19,895 nucleotides of DNA, from contig CAZFIJ010000007.1 of assembly GCA_964519515.1 (NCBI GenBank), forward strand, positions 1-19,895, given 5' to 3'. The notes beneath the pieces were generated by a model. That model saw nothing but the letters and a program-made list of their open reading frames with translations, did no database searches and had not been told where the DNA came from. Positions 1-5,882 of this stretch are shown one piece after another (the first letter of the stretch is position 1; every line of letters starts with the position of its first letter). The stretch is from Korarchaeum sp964519515 (GTDB lineage: Archaea; Korarchaeota; Korarchaeia; Korarchaeales; Korarchaeaceae). A program made the position numbers and the translations under genes.

Positions 1-212
1 GCGGCGTCGCCCGGCGTGCGGGGGGGGTGGCCGCCTTCCAGGACTCCACCCCTATCCGGTATTAGCCTCGGTTTCCCGAGGTTGTCCCGGTCCCCAGGAC
101 AGGTTGACCGTGTATTACGGAGCCGTGCGCCGCCAGGGGCAGGGGCCCCCAGCAGACTCGCATGGCTTAGTGCGAGCCCGATAGGGGTTCCCTCCGGCAG
201 GATCAACCGGTC
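1..212 (-). rRNA. 16S ribosomal RNA, 5' portion (truncated by window edge)
   Basis: On the minus strand the sequence CCGGTTGATCCTGCCGG (210 down to 194) is the universal archaeal 16S 5' end. It is followed by the expected early-16S landmarks: GCACTAAGCCATGCGAG, a GGCGCACGGCTCCG stretch, and CTAATACCGGATAGGGG. Only about 210 nt are present; the gene continues beyond position 1. The exact mature 5' end (211-213) is estimated. The GTAATACACGG segment, where most archaea have GTAACACGTGG, is divergent and compatible with a deep-branching lineage such as Korarchaeota. No tRNA or other gene lies between it and its promoter. Confidence 0.96.
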
Positions 213-263
213 TCGGAGTACAGCCGCGATCCCACCATTCACGGGAACCATCCGAACTCTCTC

Positions 264-288
264 GAACATGAGCCGAAGGCTCATGTTC
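264..288 (-). other. Perfect 11-bp hairpin in the pre-16S leader
   Basis: The minus strand has GAACATGAGCC, a TTC triloop, and GGCTCATGTTC, all 11 pairs perfect. It lies about 52 nt upstream of the mature 16S 5' end inside the predicted leader. It may be a processing or anti-termination element. It is not followed by a T-run, so a terminator role is unlikely. Confidence 0.55.
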
Positions 289-411
289 ACATAACCTATA
301 TCTATTGTGCCCACAGCTGGAAGGAGGGCCCTCATATGTCAGGCATCAGCCTTCATACTCGGACCCCCCGCCGGGATAGCGGTGGGCCAAGCTAGATTAG
401 GTAGTCTCACC

Positions 412-426
412 TATATAAACTTAGCG
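412..426 (-). promoter_or_regulatory. Probable 16S rRNA operon promoter (TATA box)
   Basis: The minus strand reads CGCTAAGTTTATATAGG, a near-ideal archaeal TATA box (TTTATATA, 419-412) preceded by an A-containing BRE-like segment. A start about 25 nt downstream would fall near 390, giving a 16S leader of roughly 175-180 nt, a normal length. No start site can be proved from sequence. Confidence 0.6.
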
Positions 427-559
427 TCACATCCTGAGGGCTCATTATTTAAGGAAGCCCACTCATGTTCACCGAGTAGTCCCTAAAATTTATCTGAAGA
501 GGCAATTGACTGTGAAAAACACATCCTTTTGAACTCCAGCTAAGAGGGATATTCCAATT

Positions 560-564
560 AAAAA
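560..564 (-). terminator. Possible T-rich terminator after argF
   Basis: On the minus strand the argF stop TAA is followed after two bases by TTTTT; another T5 lies at 515-519. Archaeal RNA polymerase terminates at oligo-T without a hairpin, and this is the end of a long informational operon, so the position is sensible. The T-run is short. Confidence 0.35.
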
Positions 565-566
565 GA

Positions 567-1496
567 TTAGGATAATAATGCCTCGAGTACTGCTTTAGCG
601 GTATGCAGCCTATTCTCCGCTTGTTCGAAAGCTATTGAATACTCGCTATAAGCGACATCCTCAGATATCTCCTCCCCTATATACCAAGGTTGGCAGTGCA
701 TGACCTTGACCCTCGGGCTCGCTTTCTTCACGATCTCCATATTGACTTGATAAGGTGGGAAGACTTTCATCCTCTTCTCAACATCCTCGACACCCATGGA
801 CTTCCATGTATCCGTATATATGATGTCAGCACCTCTAACAGCCTCCACTGGATCTTCTAAGATGCTCAACGTACCTCCAGTCTCTTCCATTATCTCTTCA
901 ACTTTTTTCACGACATCGCTAGATGGCCAGTAATCCTTAGGCGCGCCTACGGAGTAATCGTAACCCATTAAGGCAGAAGCTATCATCAAGCTATGATCCG
1001 TGTTAGCGCTCCCATCCCCCAAGAACACTACTTTAACTTTCTTATCCCCGAAAAACTCCTGAATTGTGAAGATATCTGCTAAGGCCTGAAGAGGATGGAA
1101 TTTATCGCTGAGTAAATTTATAACTGGGACGCTAGCCCATCTGGCGAGTTCCTCGAGTGTAGATTGTTGTTTCACTCTAGCAGCTATGGCATGTACGAAC
1201 CTGCTGAGCACTTCAGCGGTGTCCCTTATGCTCTCACCTCTAGCTATCTGAAGGTTCGATATAGGGAGCTCGAGGAATACGCCTCCTAGGTCGAATGTAG
1301 CGACGCTTATGGAGACCCTAGTCCTAGTCGAGGGTTTCTCGAATATCCCAGCTACATACTTCCCCTTGAGCAAGTCCTTAGGTACTACGCCATATTTATG
1401 CTCCCAGGACCTCCTGAGCAGAGCTTTGAACTCTAGCGGGGTGAGATCTAGTAGCGTGAGGAAATCCCTTCCCCTGAGGCTCCTCAATACAGACAT
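567..1496 (-). CDS. argF: Ornithine carbamoyltransferase (atypical HCQP motif)
   Basis: Predicted to join carbamoyl phosphate and ornithine to make citrulline in cytoplasmic arginine synthesis. The carbamoyl-phosphate loop STRTR (about 56-60), HPLQ (134-137), the ornithine-side SMG loop in DTWKSMG (229-235) and the C-terminal EQAENRLHT with its Arg (about 296) are all present, and the length (309 aa) is normal. The SMG loop separates it from aspartate carbamoyltransferase. Odd: the usual HCLP motif is HCQP (267-270), and the central GDGNN-like motif reads GDGSAN. The substrate could therefore deviate from ornithine. I start at ATG 1496 rather than GTG 1505 because GGTGGT (1506-1501) is correctly spaced for the ATG. 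It is the last gene of the minus-strand translation/SRP operon, 20 bp after ftsY. Confidence 0.88.
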   Translation of the reverse strand: MSVLRSLRGRDFLTLLDLTPLEFKALLRRSWEHKYGVVPKDLLKGKYVAGIFEKPSTRTRVSISVATFDLGGVFLELPISNLQIARGESIRDTAEVLSRFVHAIAARVKQQSTLEELARWASVPVINLLSDKFHPLQALADIFTIQEFFGDKKVKVVFLGDGSANTDHSLMIASALMGYDYSVGAPKDYWPSSDVVKKVEEIMEETGGTLSILEDPVEAVRGADIIYTDTWKSMGVEDVEKRMKVFPPYQVNMEIVKKASPRVKVMHCQPWYIGEEISEDVAYSEYSIAFEQAENRLHTAKAVLEALLS

Positions 1497-1516
1497 GCAG
1501 ACCACCTAGAGTGGGG

Positions 1517-2389
1517 CTAGCTTCCCAATATAAGTTCTACTGCGATGCTGGGGTCGAATGTAGCTATATCTGAGAAACGTTGACCAGTTCCTATGAAAAG
1601 GACTGGTTTCCCTGAATGTATCGAGGCGAATAAGGGGACGATGGGGCCGCCGGCATCTACTTTCGTCACTATAATTGCATCATAACCGACCTCATTGAAG
1701 GAATCGCATTGGCTCAAGACATCATTTCCAGCAACTCCATCTAAAACCAGTATCCTTAAGTCCGGCTCAACGACCCTAACTATCTTCCTAAGTTCCTCTA
1801 TCAAGTTCTTATTGAGGTAATTCCTGCCGGCAGTATCTATTAGGAGGTGCGAGTAACCTCTCGCAGACGCCATGCTTATAGCATCGAAGCAAACAGCTGA
1901 TGGATCTGAGCCTCTCTGCCCCTTGAAAATACTTATACCCGCTGCCCTACAATAACCTTCTAACTGTTCCCCTGCTGCAGCCCTATAAGTGTCTGCTGAG
2001 ACGACGAGAACTCTACCCCCTATATCCTGTAAGTACTTAGCTAACTTGACTATACTGAGCGACTTCCCGACACCATTGAAGCCGAAGAAGACCACTCTAA
2101 ATGGCTTCCTCTCTCCCCTCAACTCCTCGATCTTGATCGGTTTCGGAATCATCTCTAAAATTGCATCCCTTATCGTATCCTCAACGACCTTCCTCGGGTC
2201 CCCTCTAGTCTCGACGCCCTCGAGCTTGCTAGATACTCGATCCCTCACTCTCTCGAATAAGGAAGGAGGAATCCCCTTTGAGAGGAGCTCAATCTCCAAT
2301 TCACTGAAGATATTAAGGACATCTCTCTTGCTCCATTTCTTCTTAGCTATACCTAAGGAGCTTAATTTATCTATCAAACTACCTAGCAC
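1517..2389 (-). CDS. ftsY: Signal recognition particle receptor FtsY (SRP GTPase)
   Basis: GTPase that docks the SRP-ribosome complex at the membrane. The N domain (about 1-85) is helical. The G domain shows GFNGVGKS (G1, 103-110), the SRP-GTPase insertion DTYRAAAGEQL (133-143), DTAGR (G3, 185-189), TKVD (G4, 242-245) and the closing GTGQ (267-270). Length 290 aa fits short archaeal FtsY without an acidic A domain. Variants: G1 is GKSLS where FtsY usually has GKTTT, and the DGTAKGG after G4 is reduced to DAGGP. The GTG start follows GGTGA at good spacing and overlaps the pfdA stop by 11 bp, indicating coupling. The order pfdA-ftsY behind aif6 is the standard archaeal one. Confidence 0.95.
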   Translation of the reverse strand: MLGSLIDKLSSLGIAKKKWSKRDVLNIFSELEIELLSKGIPPSLFERVRDRVSSKLEGVETRGDPRKVVEDTIRDAILEMIPKPIKIEELRGERKPFRVVFFGFNGVGKSLSIVKLAKYLQDIGGRVLVVSADTYRAAAGEQLEGYCRAAGISIFKGQRGSDPSAVCFDAISMASARGYSHLLIDTAGRNYLNKNLIEELRKIVRVVEPDLRILVLDGVAGNDVLSQCDSFNEVGYDAIIVTKVDAGGPIVPLFASIHSGKPVLFIGTGQRFSDIATFDPSIAVELILGS

Positions 2390-2765
2390 GTCTCACCATC
2401 CTCTGGGCGTTTTCCAATTCGACTTGAACCTTAGCTAAGTTGTTACTTACCTCCCTGAGCCCCTCATTAACTTCTTCTAACCTCTCTCTCATCTGCTTCA
2501 GGGCTTCCTCAGGCCCCATCTTGGCGTAGACATTCCCTCCCATGAGAACGAGCACTTCTCTAGCTTTAGCAGCTTCAACGAAGAGGGAGATGAAAGTCGA
2601 GATGGGCAGTATGAGAGGGCCGATGTCCTCCTCACTAGATTTACTTAACGCCCTCAAAGTCTCTATGCTCCTCTCCAAATCGCTCTTGAGGAGATTTAGC
2701 CTATTGTACTCATCCAGTAAGTACCTATAGAGCGACTGGAGGAAAGCTATATTGTCTTCACTCAT
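2379..2765 (-). CDS. pfdA: Prefoldin alpha subunit
   Basis: Subunit of the hexameric prefoldin holdase, which passes unfolded proteins to the thermosome (encoded at 16398-18047). The 128-aa protein has two long coiled-coil helices (about 2-45 and 85-127) joined by a beta-rich core (LILPISTFISLF and the VLVLMGGNVYAKM segment), the typical alpha-subunit pattern. ATG 2765 is preceded by GAGGTGG at 5-nt spacing. It lies between aif6 and ftsY, its usual archaeal location. The ribosomal protein LX/L18a gene often found between aif6 and pfdA is missing; the gap is only 20 bp. Confidence 0.93.
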   Translation of the reverse strand: MSEDNIAFLQSLYRYLLDEYNRLNLLKSDLERSIETLRALSKSSEEDIGPLILPISTFISLFVEAAKAREVLVLMGGNVYAKMGPEEALKQMRERLEEVNEGLREVSNNLAKVQVELENAQRMVRRAR

Positions 2766-2785
2766 GATGCCACCTCACTACTTTA

Positions 2786-3454
2786 TCAAGGCTCTATTTT
2801 AAGCGCTTCCGCTAGGTTCTCTATCTCGATAGGGGTCGTCGGGAATCCCACTAAGGCACCAGAATCGCATGCTACTAACCCAACTCTGACATAAATGACG
2901 CCGTCATTTATAGTTCCCTTCAGGCACTCCACTCCGAGAGTATCTGAGATACCCTTGAGTTCGGAATCGTCAGCAGAGGGGGAGATGAGGCAACCTCTGT
3001 TATTAGCGACGACTAAGGAACCTACGACGGGGATCCCACCCACCCTTCCCCTCATGACTTTCACTTCTAGTAGTTTAGCTATTATATCGAGTTCATGATC
3101 CGTGAAAGATGGATGAACTATAGCTCCATAATCATTAGCAACTATATCATTTCCCAAAGCGGTCAGTTTCGTGGTCGGAAGTATATGCACCTCTATGTCT
3201 AATCTCTCCCTGAGGTCCCTCAGCTCCCTCTCAGAGGAGAGGGAGGGAAGGAGCAAAGCCCTACTATTAGCTACAGTGAGGACTCCGAGCATCCTGCTCT
3301 CATAGACGCTAGCTTCAACGAGCTTAAGGTTCAGTTTATTCGCCATCTCCTCTAGGGAACGGCTCACGCCCTTCGGAGTCAATAAGTACTTCCCAGCGAC
3401 CCTGAGATAGATCCCGAGATTCGAGCTTCCCAATACCTTAGCCTTTAAGATCAT
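2786..3454 (-). CDS. eif6: Translation initiation factor aIF6
   Basis: Ribosomal anti-association factor that binds the 50S subunit. The 222-aa protein shows the pseudo-repeats that build its five-bladed alpha/beta propeller: recurring stretches such as VANSRALLLPS, VANDYGAIVHPS, VANNRGCLISPS and ACDSGALVGFP, about 42-45 residues apart. The C-terminal TTPIEIENLAEAL fits the family. ATG 3454 is preceded by GTGAT. The gene sits 8 bp after rpl31e, the standard archaeal arrangement, which supports co-expression with large-subunit proteins. Confidence 0.95.
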   Translation of the reverse strand: MILKAKVLGSSNLGIYLRVAGKYLLTPKGVSRSLEEMANKLNLKLVEASVYESRMLGVLTVANSRALLLPSLSSERELRDLRERLDIEVHILPTTKLTALGNDIVANDYGAIVHPSFTDHELDIIAKLLEVKVMRGRVGGIPVVGSLVVANNRGCLISPSADDSELKGISDTLGVECLKGTINDGVIYVRVGLVACDSGALVGFPTTPIEIENLAEALKIEP

Positions 3455-3462
3455 AATATCAC

Positions 3463-3723
3463 TCAGGCTGGCCAGATCGTCGCTATCTTTTCCTCTTCAT
3501 CTATAACTACCCTAACTCTAACCTTTCCCGGTGGGTTAGAGGCCCCTCTGCTCCATAGGAGCTCATTTAGTTCCGGTCTAACTCTTATCTCGTAATCATT
3601 CAGCTTAGCATGTCTCCTCACGAGATCCCTTATCATCTTAACGGCTCTAGCTGCTCTCTTCTCAGCTGGATACTTCGCCTTCAGGAGGATACCTATATTG
3701 AAATTGAAAGTGAGCTCCGCCAT
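3463..3723 (-). CDS. rpl31e: Ribosomal protein L31e
   Basis: Large-subunit protein near the exit tunnel. The 86-aa sequence has the L31e hallmarks: an RAARAVKMIRDLVRRH helix, the VRVRPELNELLWSRG segment and a PPGKVRVRV strand. I choose ATG 3723 (MAELTF) over the in-frame GTG at 3732, because the latter lies inside AGGTGAT, the Shine-Dalgarno site spaced 5 nt before the ATG. That site starts right at the rpl39e stop, so the two genes are probably translationally coupled. Confidence 0.95.
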   Translation of the reverse strand: MAELTFNFNIGILLKAKYPAEKRAARAVKMIRDLVRRHAKLNDYEIRVRPELNELLWSRGASNPPGKVRVRVVIDEEEKIATIWPA

Positions 3724-3732
3724 AAAGATCAC

Positions 3733-3885
3733 CTAAAGCTGAAGCCTGCTCCTCCTCCAGTTCCTTCTAGGCCTTCCTCTAACCCTTCTCCTCGTTTTCA
3801 CGAAGACCCAAGTTGGGAGCCTCTTATTGCTCTTCATGACGCTAGCATACCTAAGCTTACTACTCAAAAGCCTTTGGGAAGCCAT
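3733..3885 (-). CDS. rpl39e: Ribosomal protein L39e
   Basis: Tiny 50-aa, very basic large-subunit protein lining the exit tunnel, easily missed because of its size. Reading the minus strand from ATG 3885 gives MASQRLLSSKLRYASVMKSN, then the conserved core with LPTWVFVKTRRRVR, a closing basic RPRRNWRRSRLQL, and TAG at 3735-3733. LP-W-KT-R-V and the RRNWRRS ending are characteristic of L39e. It is preceded by GGTGAT and lies directly before rpl31e, its usual partner. Confidence 0.95.
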   Translation of the reverse strand: MASQRLLSSKLRYASVMKSNKRLPTWVFVKTRRRVRGRPRRNWRRSRLQL

Positions 3886-3894
3886 AATATCACC

Positions 3895-4215
3895 TCAAAC
3901 AACCCTTATATTGAAATCCCTCTTCACCCTTTCGGATAAGCTCGCCAAGAGGGTCTTCAACTCATCATCAGTGAGCTTCCTAGTGAGCTTACCGGCTGAA
4001 TAGAGTTGGATGAGGTATATCTTGACATCATTCGCTAGCTCAGGTTTAACGAGTTCCACTCTCTTCAACCTCTGCCATGCATCCGTCGTCAGTAGGGATT
4101 TGACTATAGCATCTATCCTCTGGAGCTCTCTAGCTTCCTCTTCTCTCTCCCTCTTCTCGCTCATCTCAGCCAATATCTTCTCCTGGAGTCTCCTTAAGGC
4201 CTCATCCTCGCTCAT
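3895..4215 (-). CDS. PDCD5/TFAR19-family DNA-binding protein
   Basis: Small conserved archaeal/eukaryotic protein of the PDCD5 family; archaeal members bind DNA, and the cellular role is unsettled. The 106-aa chain begins with a long charged helix (about 3-35) and continues as a helical bundle with LTTDAWQRLKRVELVKPELA and a C-terminal segment carrying LTDDELKTLL and FNIRVV, typical of the family. ATG 4215 overlaps the rps19e stop as ATGA and is preceded by GGTGGT. The neighbours rps19e and rpl39e match the widespread archaeal order. Confidence 0.9.
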   Translation of the reverse strand: MSEDEALRRLQEKILAEMSEKREREEEARELQRIDAIVKSLLTTDAWQRLKRVELVKPELANDVKIYLIQLYSAGKLTRKLTDDELKTLLASLSERVKRDFNIRVV

Positions 4216-4667
4216 GGTGGTACCACCTTCCCCGGCACTATGTTCAACTCCTTGATTATCTCGCTAGCGAGCTTATCCAAGAGAGAGATACCAGCGGGAG
4301 ATATCCTCCTCCCTCTACCCTCTACTTTCTCGACTAGCCCTAATGACTCAAGCTGCTGAAGTATGAGCCTTATAACATGCCCGCTCCCCTTAGCGAATCT
4401 CTCAGGCCTCACCCCTCTCTTCTTCCTACCTCCGTATTTCGTGCGGAGCCTCTCTACCCCTACGGGTTCGCCCCTCAAGTAAAGGGTCCTGAGCAGTGAA
4501 GCAGCTCTTATGTACCACCAATCCTCTTGTATAGGTGGTCTCTCCTTATGAGAGCCAGTTTTCGTGTAATAAGCCCAGTCTGGCGGCTTAATCCCATCAA
4601 ACTTCTTGAGCTCCTCCTTCAACCTCTCTATCAAGAGGTCCGCTCTCACTTCTCTCGCGGTCGGCAT
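4212..4667 (-). CDS. rps19e: Ribosomal protein S19e
   Basis: Small-subunit protein found in archaea and eukaryotes. The 151-aa sequence has the family start TAREVRADLLIERLKEELK, the PPDWAYYTKTGSHKERPP motif, WWYIRAASLLR, YGGRKKRGVRPE and a winged-helix C-terminus. An upstream in-frame ATG (4697) would add MHLAALLEGK, but it coincides with a TATA box (about 4697-4704). ATG 4667 follows GAGGGG and matches the family N-terminus, so I use it. Confidence 0.94.
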   Translation of the reverse strand: MPTAREVRADLLIERLKEELKKFDGIKPPDWAYYTKTGSHKERPPIQEDWWYIRAASLLRTLYLRGEPVGVERLRTKYGGRKKRGVRPERFAKGSGHVIRLILQQLESLGLVEKVEGRGRRISPAGISLLDKLASEIIKELNIVPGKVVPP

Positions 4668-4695
4668 TTTCCCCTCAAGCAATGCTGCAAGATGC

Positions 4696-4705
4696 ATATA
4701 AAACC
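4696..4705 (-). promoter_or_regulatory. Internal TATA box before rps19e
   Basis: The minus strand reads GGTTTTATATGC in the 42-bp gap between rnp4 and rps19e. A transcript starting about 25 nt on (near 4674) would give rps19e a leader of only about 7 nt. This suggests that the ribosomal-protein part of the operon has its own promoter in addition to read-through from nep1. Confidence 0.5.
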
Positions 4706-4709
4706 TTAC

Positions 4710-5015
4710 TCAATAGGGGTGCCTGTTCAACCCACCGCACTCCTCACACATCATCACGATGTGGGGCATCCTCCTCGACCTAATCCTAACTCTCATATTG
4801 ATCCCAGGGTAGAGGAACTTCTTACAGTTTCTGCAGTACCTCCAGCTCCACTTCCTGGGTATTCTAACTCTATACCTCATAGAGATCCTCCTAGCGAGTT
4901 CTCCGTAGGAGATAGCGAGCTCCTTATCCCTCGCATATATCTCATCAGCTAAGCTCAACAGTCTCTCTATCCTCTGTCTGGCTATATCCCTCTCCCTCTT
5001 CTTATCCCTCCTCAA
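4710..5015 (-). CDS. rnp4: Ribonuclease P protein component 4 (Rpp21/Rpr2)
   Basis: Protein subunit of archaeal RNase P, which trims tRNA 5' ends. The 101-aa protein has a basic N-terminal helical part and a zinc ribbon with Cys61-x2-Cys64 and Cys90-x2-Cys93, followed by GGLNRHPY. WSWRYCRNCKKFLYPG is the signature of the family. The start is TTG 5015, overlapping the nep1 stop as TTGA, with AAGGAGGT upstream at about 10 nt. Context: grouped with rRNA-modification and ribosomal-protein genes. Confidence 0.92.
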   Translation of the reverse strand: MRRDKKRERDIARQRIERLLSLADEIYARDKELAISYGELARRISMRYRVRIPRKWSWRYCRNCKKFLYPGINMRVRIRSRRMPHIVMMCEECGGLNRHPY

Positions 5016-5662
5016 GGATCCCAGACCTCCTTATAGTAAGCATAGCTCAGGAGCATCGATATAGCTGTTGATGATGAAAGAGGACCTCTATGAAGAGATA
5101 ACTTAAATATAGCAAGTCTTTCAACTCTTTCAGAGAACTCTCCGTGAGGAAAACATCCAATTATGAATTTACTGCTATTTAAACTCTTGAGGAAGCTTAT
5201 AGGGTTCAAGAGTTCTCCGCTCTCATCTAAGAGTATAGAGCCATCAGCTATCTCCTCCAATGTGAGATCTATCTCCCTTATCAACGCTGTCTCTCTACTC
5301 TCCCCAACCCACCCTTCCCTAAGGAGCTCGGCCATCAATCCGAGGAACCTCACGTAATTCCTAGGCGGTCTAATTGAGGGAGAAAAGCTGAAGATCCTCT
5401 CCTCAACTGTGTGCATATAGAGGGATATCTTCCCCATGGAGTAGAGAGGATGATCTGTGATTGAGAGGAGGGCTCTATGAACGATATCAGGCCTCCCCTC
5501 CTTCTTACCCACCATCTTCCTCATCCTAGGAGGTATAGCATTTATATCGAGTACGTCGTAAGGCCTACCATAAACTTTCTTATAATTAGAGATGACATCC
5601 TTCTTCCTAGCCCAGTCTGGAAGCCTGGATAGGGAGGATTCCACGAGCACTAGTGTTATCAT
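5012..5662 (-). CDS. nep1: 16S rRNA pseudouridine N1-methyltransferase Nep1
   Basis: SPOUT-class methyltransferase for 16S helix 35 and a small-subunit assembly factor. Seen: N-terminal ITLVLVESSL strand, RPDIVHRALL (about 57-66), YMHT (82-85), RPPRNYVRFLGLM (98-110) and IGCFPHGEF near the C-terminus, which belongs to the trefoil-knot SAM site. Family members usually have RPDIVHxxLL and GGFPHGDF, so the substitutions are mild. Starts at TTG 5683, ATG 5677 and ATG 5662 are possible. I take 5662 (216 aa), because it gives the typical family N-terminus and lies just downstream of the start expected from the TATA box at 5687-5696. First gene of the minus-strand operon. Confidence 0.93.
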   Translation of the reverse strand: MITLVLVESSLSRLPDWARKKDVISNYKKVYGRPYDVLDINAIPPRMRKMVGKKEGRPDIVHRALLSITDHPLYSMGKISLYMHTVEERIFSFSPSIRPPRNYVRFLGLMAELLREGWVGESRETALIREIDLTLEEIADGSILLDESGELLNPISFLKSLNSSKFIIGCFPHGEFSERVERLAIFKLSLHRGPLSSSTAISMLLSYAYYKEVWDP

Positions 5663-5684
5663 TCCCACCGCACTCATGCTCAAG

Positions 5685-5697
5685 CTTAAATATATGT
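5685..5697. promoter_or_regulatory. Shared TATA element between nep1 and tRNA-Gly
   Basis: CTTAAATATATGT contains a TATA-like core on both strands (TTAAATATA plus strand, TATATTTAA minus strand). Its centre (about 5691) is 23 bp from the first base of tRNA-Gly (5714) and about 29 bp from the nep1 ATG (5662). No other AT-rich box lies in the gap, so one element may direct divergent transcription. Confidence 0.5.
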
Positions 5698-5713
5698 AAC
5701 TCGATTATGCCCA

Positions 5714-5787
5714 GCGGCCGTAGTCTAGCCTGGACAGGATGGGGGCCTGCCACGTCCCAGACCCGGGTTCAAATCCCGGCGGCCGCA
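5714..5787 (+). tRNA. tRNA-Gly (anticodon GCC)
   Basis: A 74-nt cloverleaf with no intron. Acceptor stem GCGGCCG (5714-5720) pairs perfectly with CGGCCGC (5780-5786), discriminator A 5787. The D arm is GTCT/GGAT with GG in the loop. The anticodon stem GGGGC/GTCCC has one G-U pair around loop CTGCCAC, giving anticodon GCC. The T arm is CCGGG-TTCAAAT-CCCGG. The 3' CCA is not encoded; TCA follows. Confidence 0.96.
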
Positions 5788-5854
5788 TCATTTCGATCAT
5801 ACCTTGACAGTAAAACTTTCATTTACATTAGGATTTCTTACAATAAGTTCTCAC

Positions 5855-5869
5855 ATATTTAATTATAGT
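5855..5869 (+). promoter_or_regulatory. TATA box of the accessory cluster
   Basis: TATTTAATTATAG lies with its core (5855-5861) about 25 bp before ATG 5883. The bases just before the ATG (CTCCGTTCCTTT) contain no Shine-Dalgarno. The first gene of the cluster is therefore probably transcribed leaderless from here. Confidence 0.55.
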
Positions 5870-5882
5870 ACTCCGTTCCTTT

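Larger units (their letters stand above)
213..566 (-). other. 16S leader, rRNA promoter region and argF 3' flank; no gene
   Basis: This stretch separates the argF stop (567) from 16S and holds no credible ORF. On the minus strand it contains, in order: a T-run just after the argF stop, a second T-run (515-519), a weak TATA-like CCTTAAATAA (444-453), a strong TATA box (412-419), a GC-rich segment with inverted GGCGG/CCGCC elements (365-388), and a perfect 11-bp hairpin (264-288). The minus-strand motif GTGAACATGAG occurs twice, at 280-290 (running into the hairpin) and at 462-472. Archaeal pre-16S is normally excised by a bulge-helix-bulge helix formed with the 3' flank; that partner strand is outside the window. 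Confidence 0.7.

Noticed and set aside
16..294. 92-aa plus-strand reading frame
   Set aside because: It lies antisense across the 16S rRNA 5' end and leader; its Arg/Pro-rich content follows from rRNA sequence.
4668..4697. Ten extra N-terminal residues of S19e (MHLAALLEGK)
   Set aside because: The upstream ATG overlaps a TATA box, and the family N-terminus fits ATG 4667 with its GAGGGG.
5788..5882. tRNA-adjacent gap as an integration site for the accessory cluster
   Set aside because: A tRNA next to a foreign-looking cluster invites this, but I saw no copy of the tRNA 3' end near 13674 and no integrase gene.
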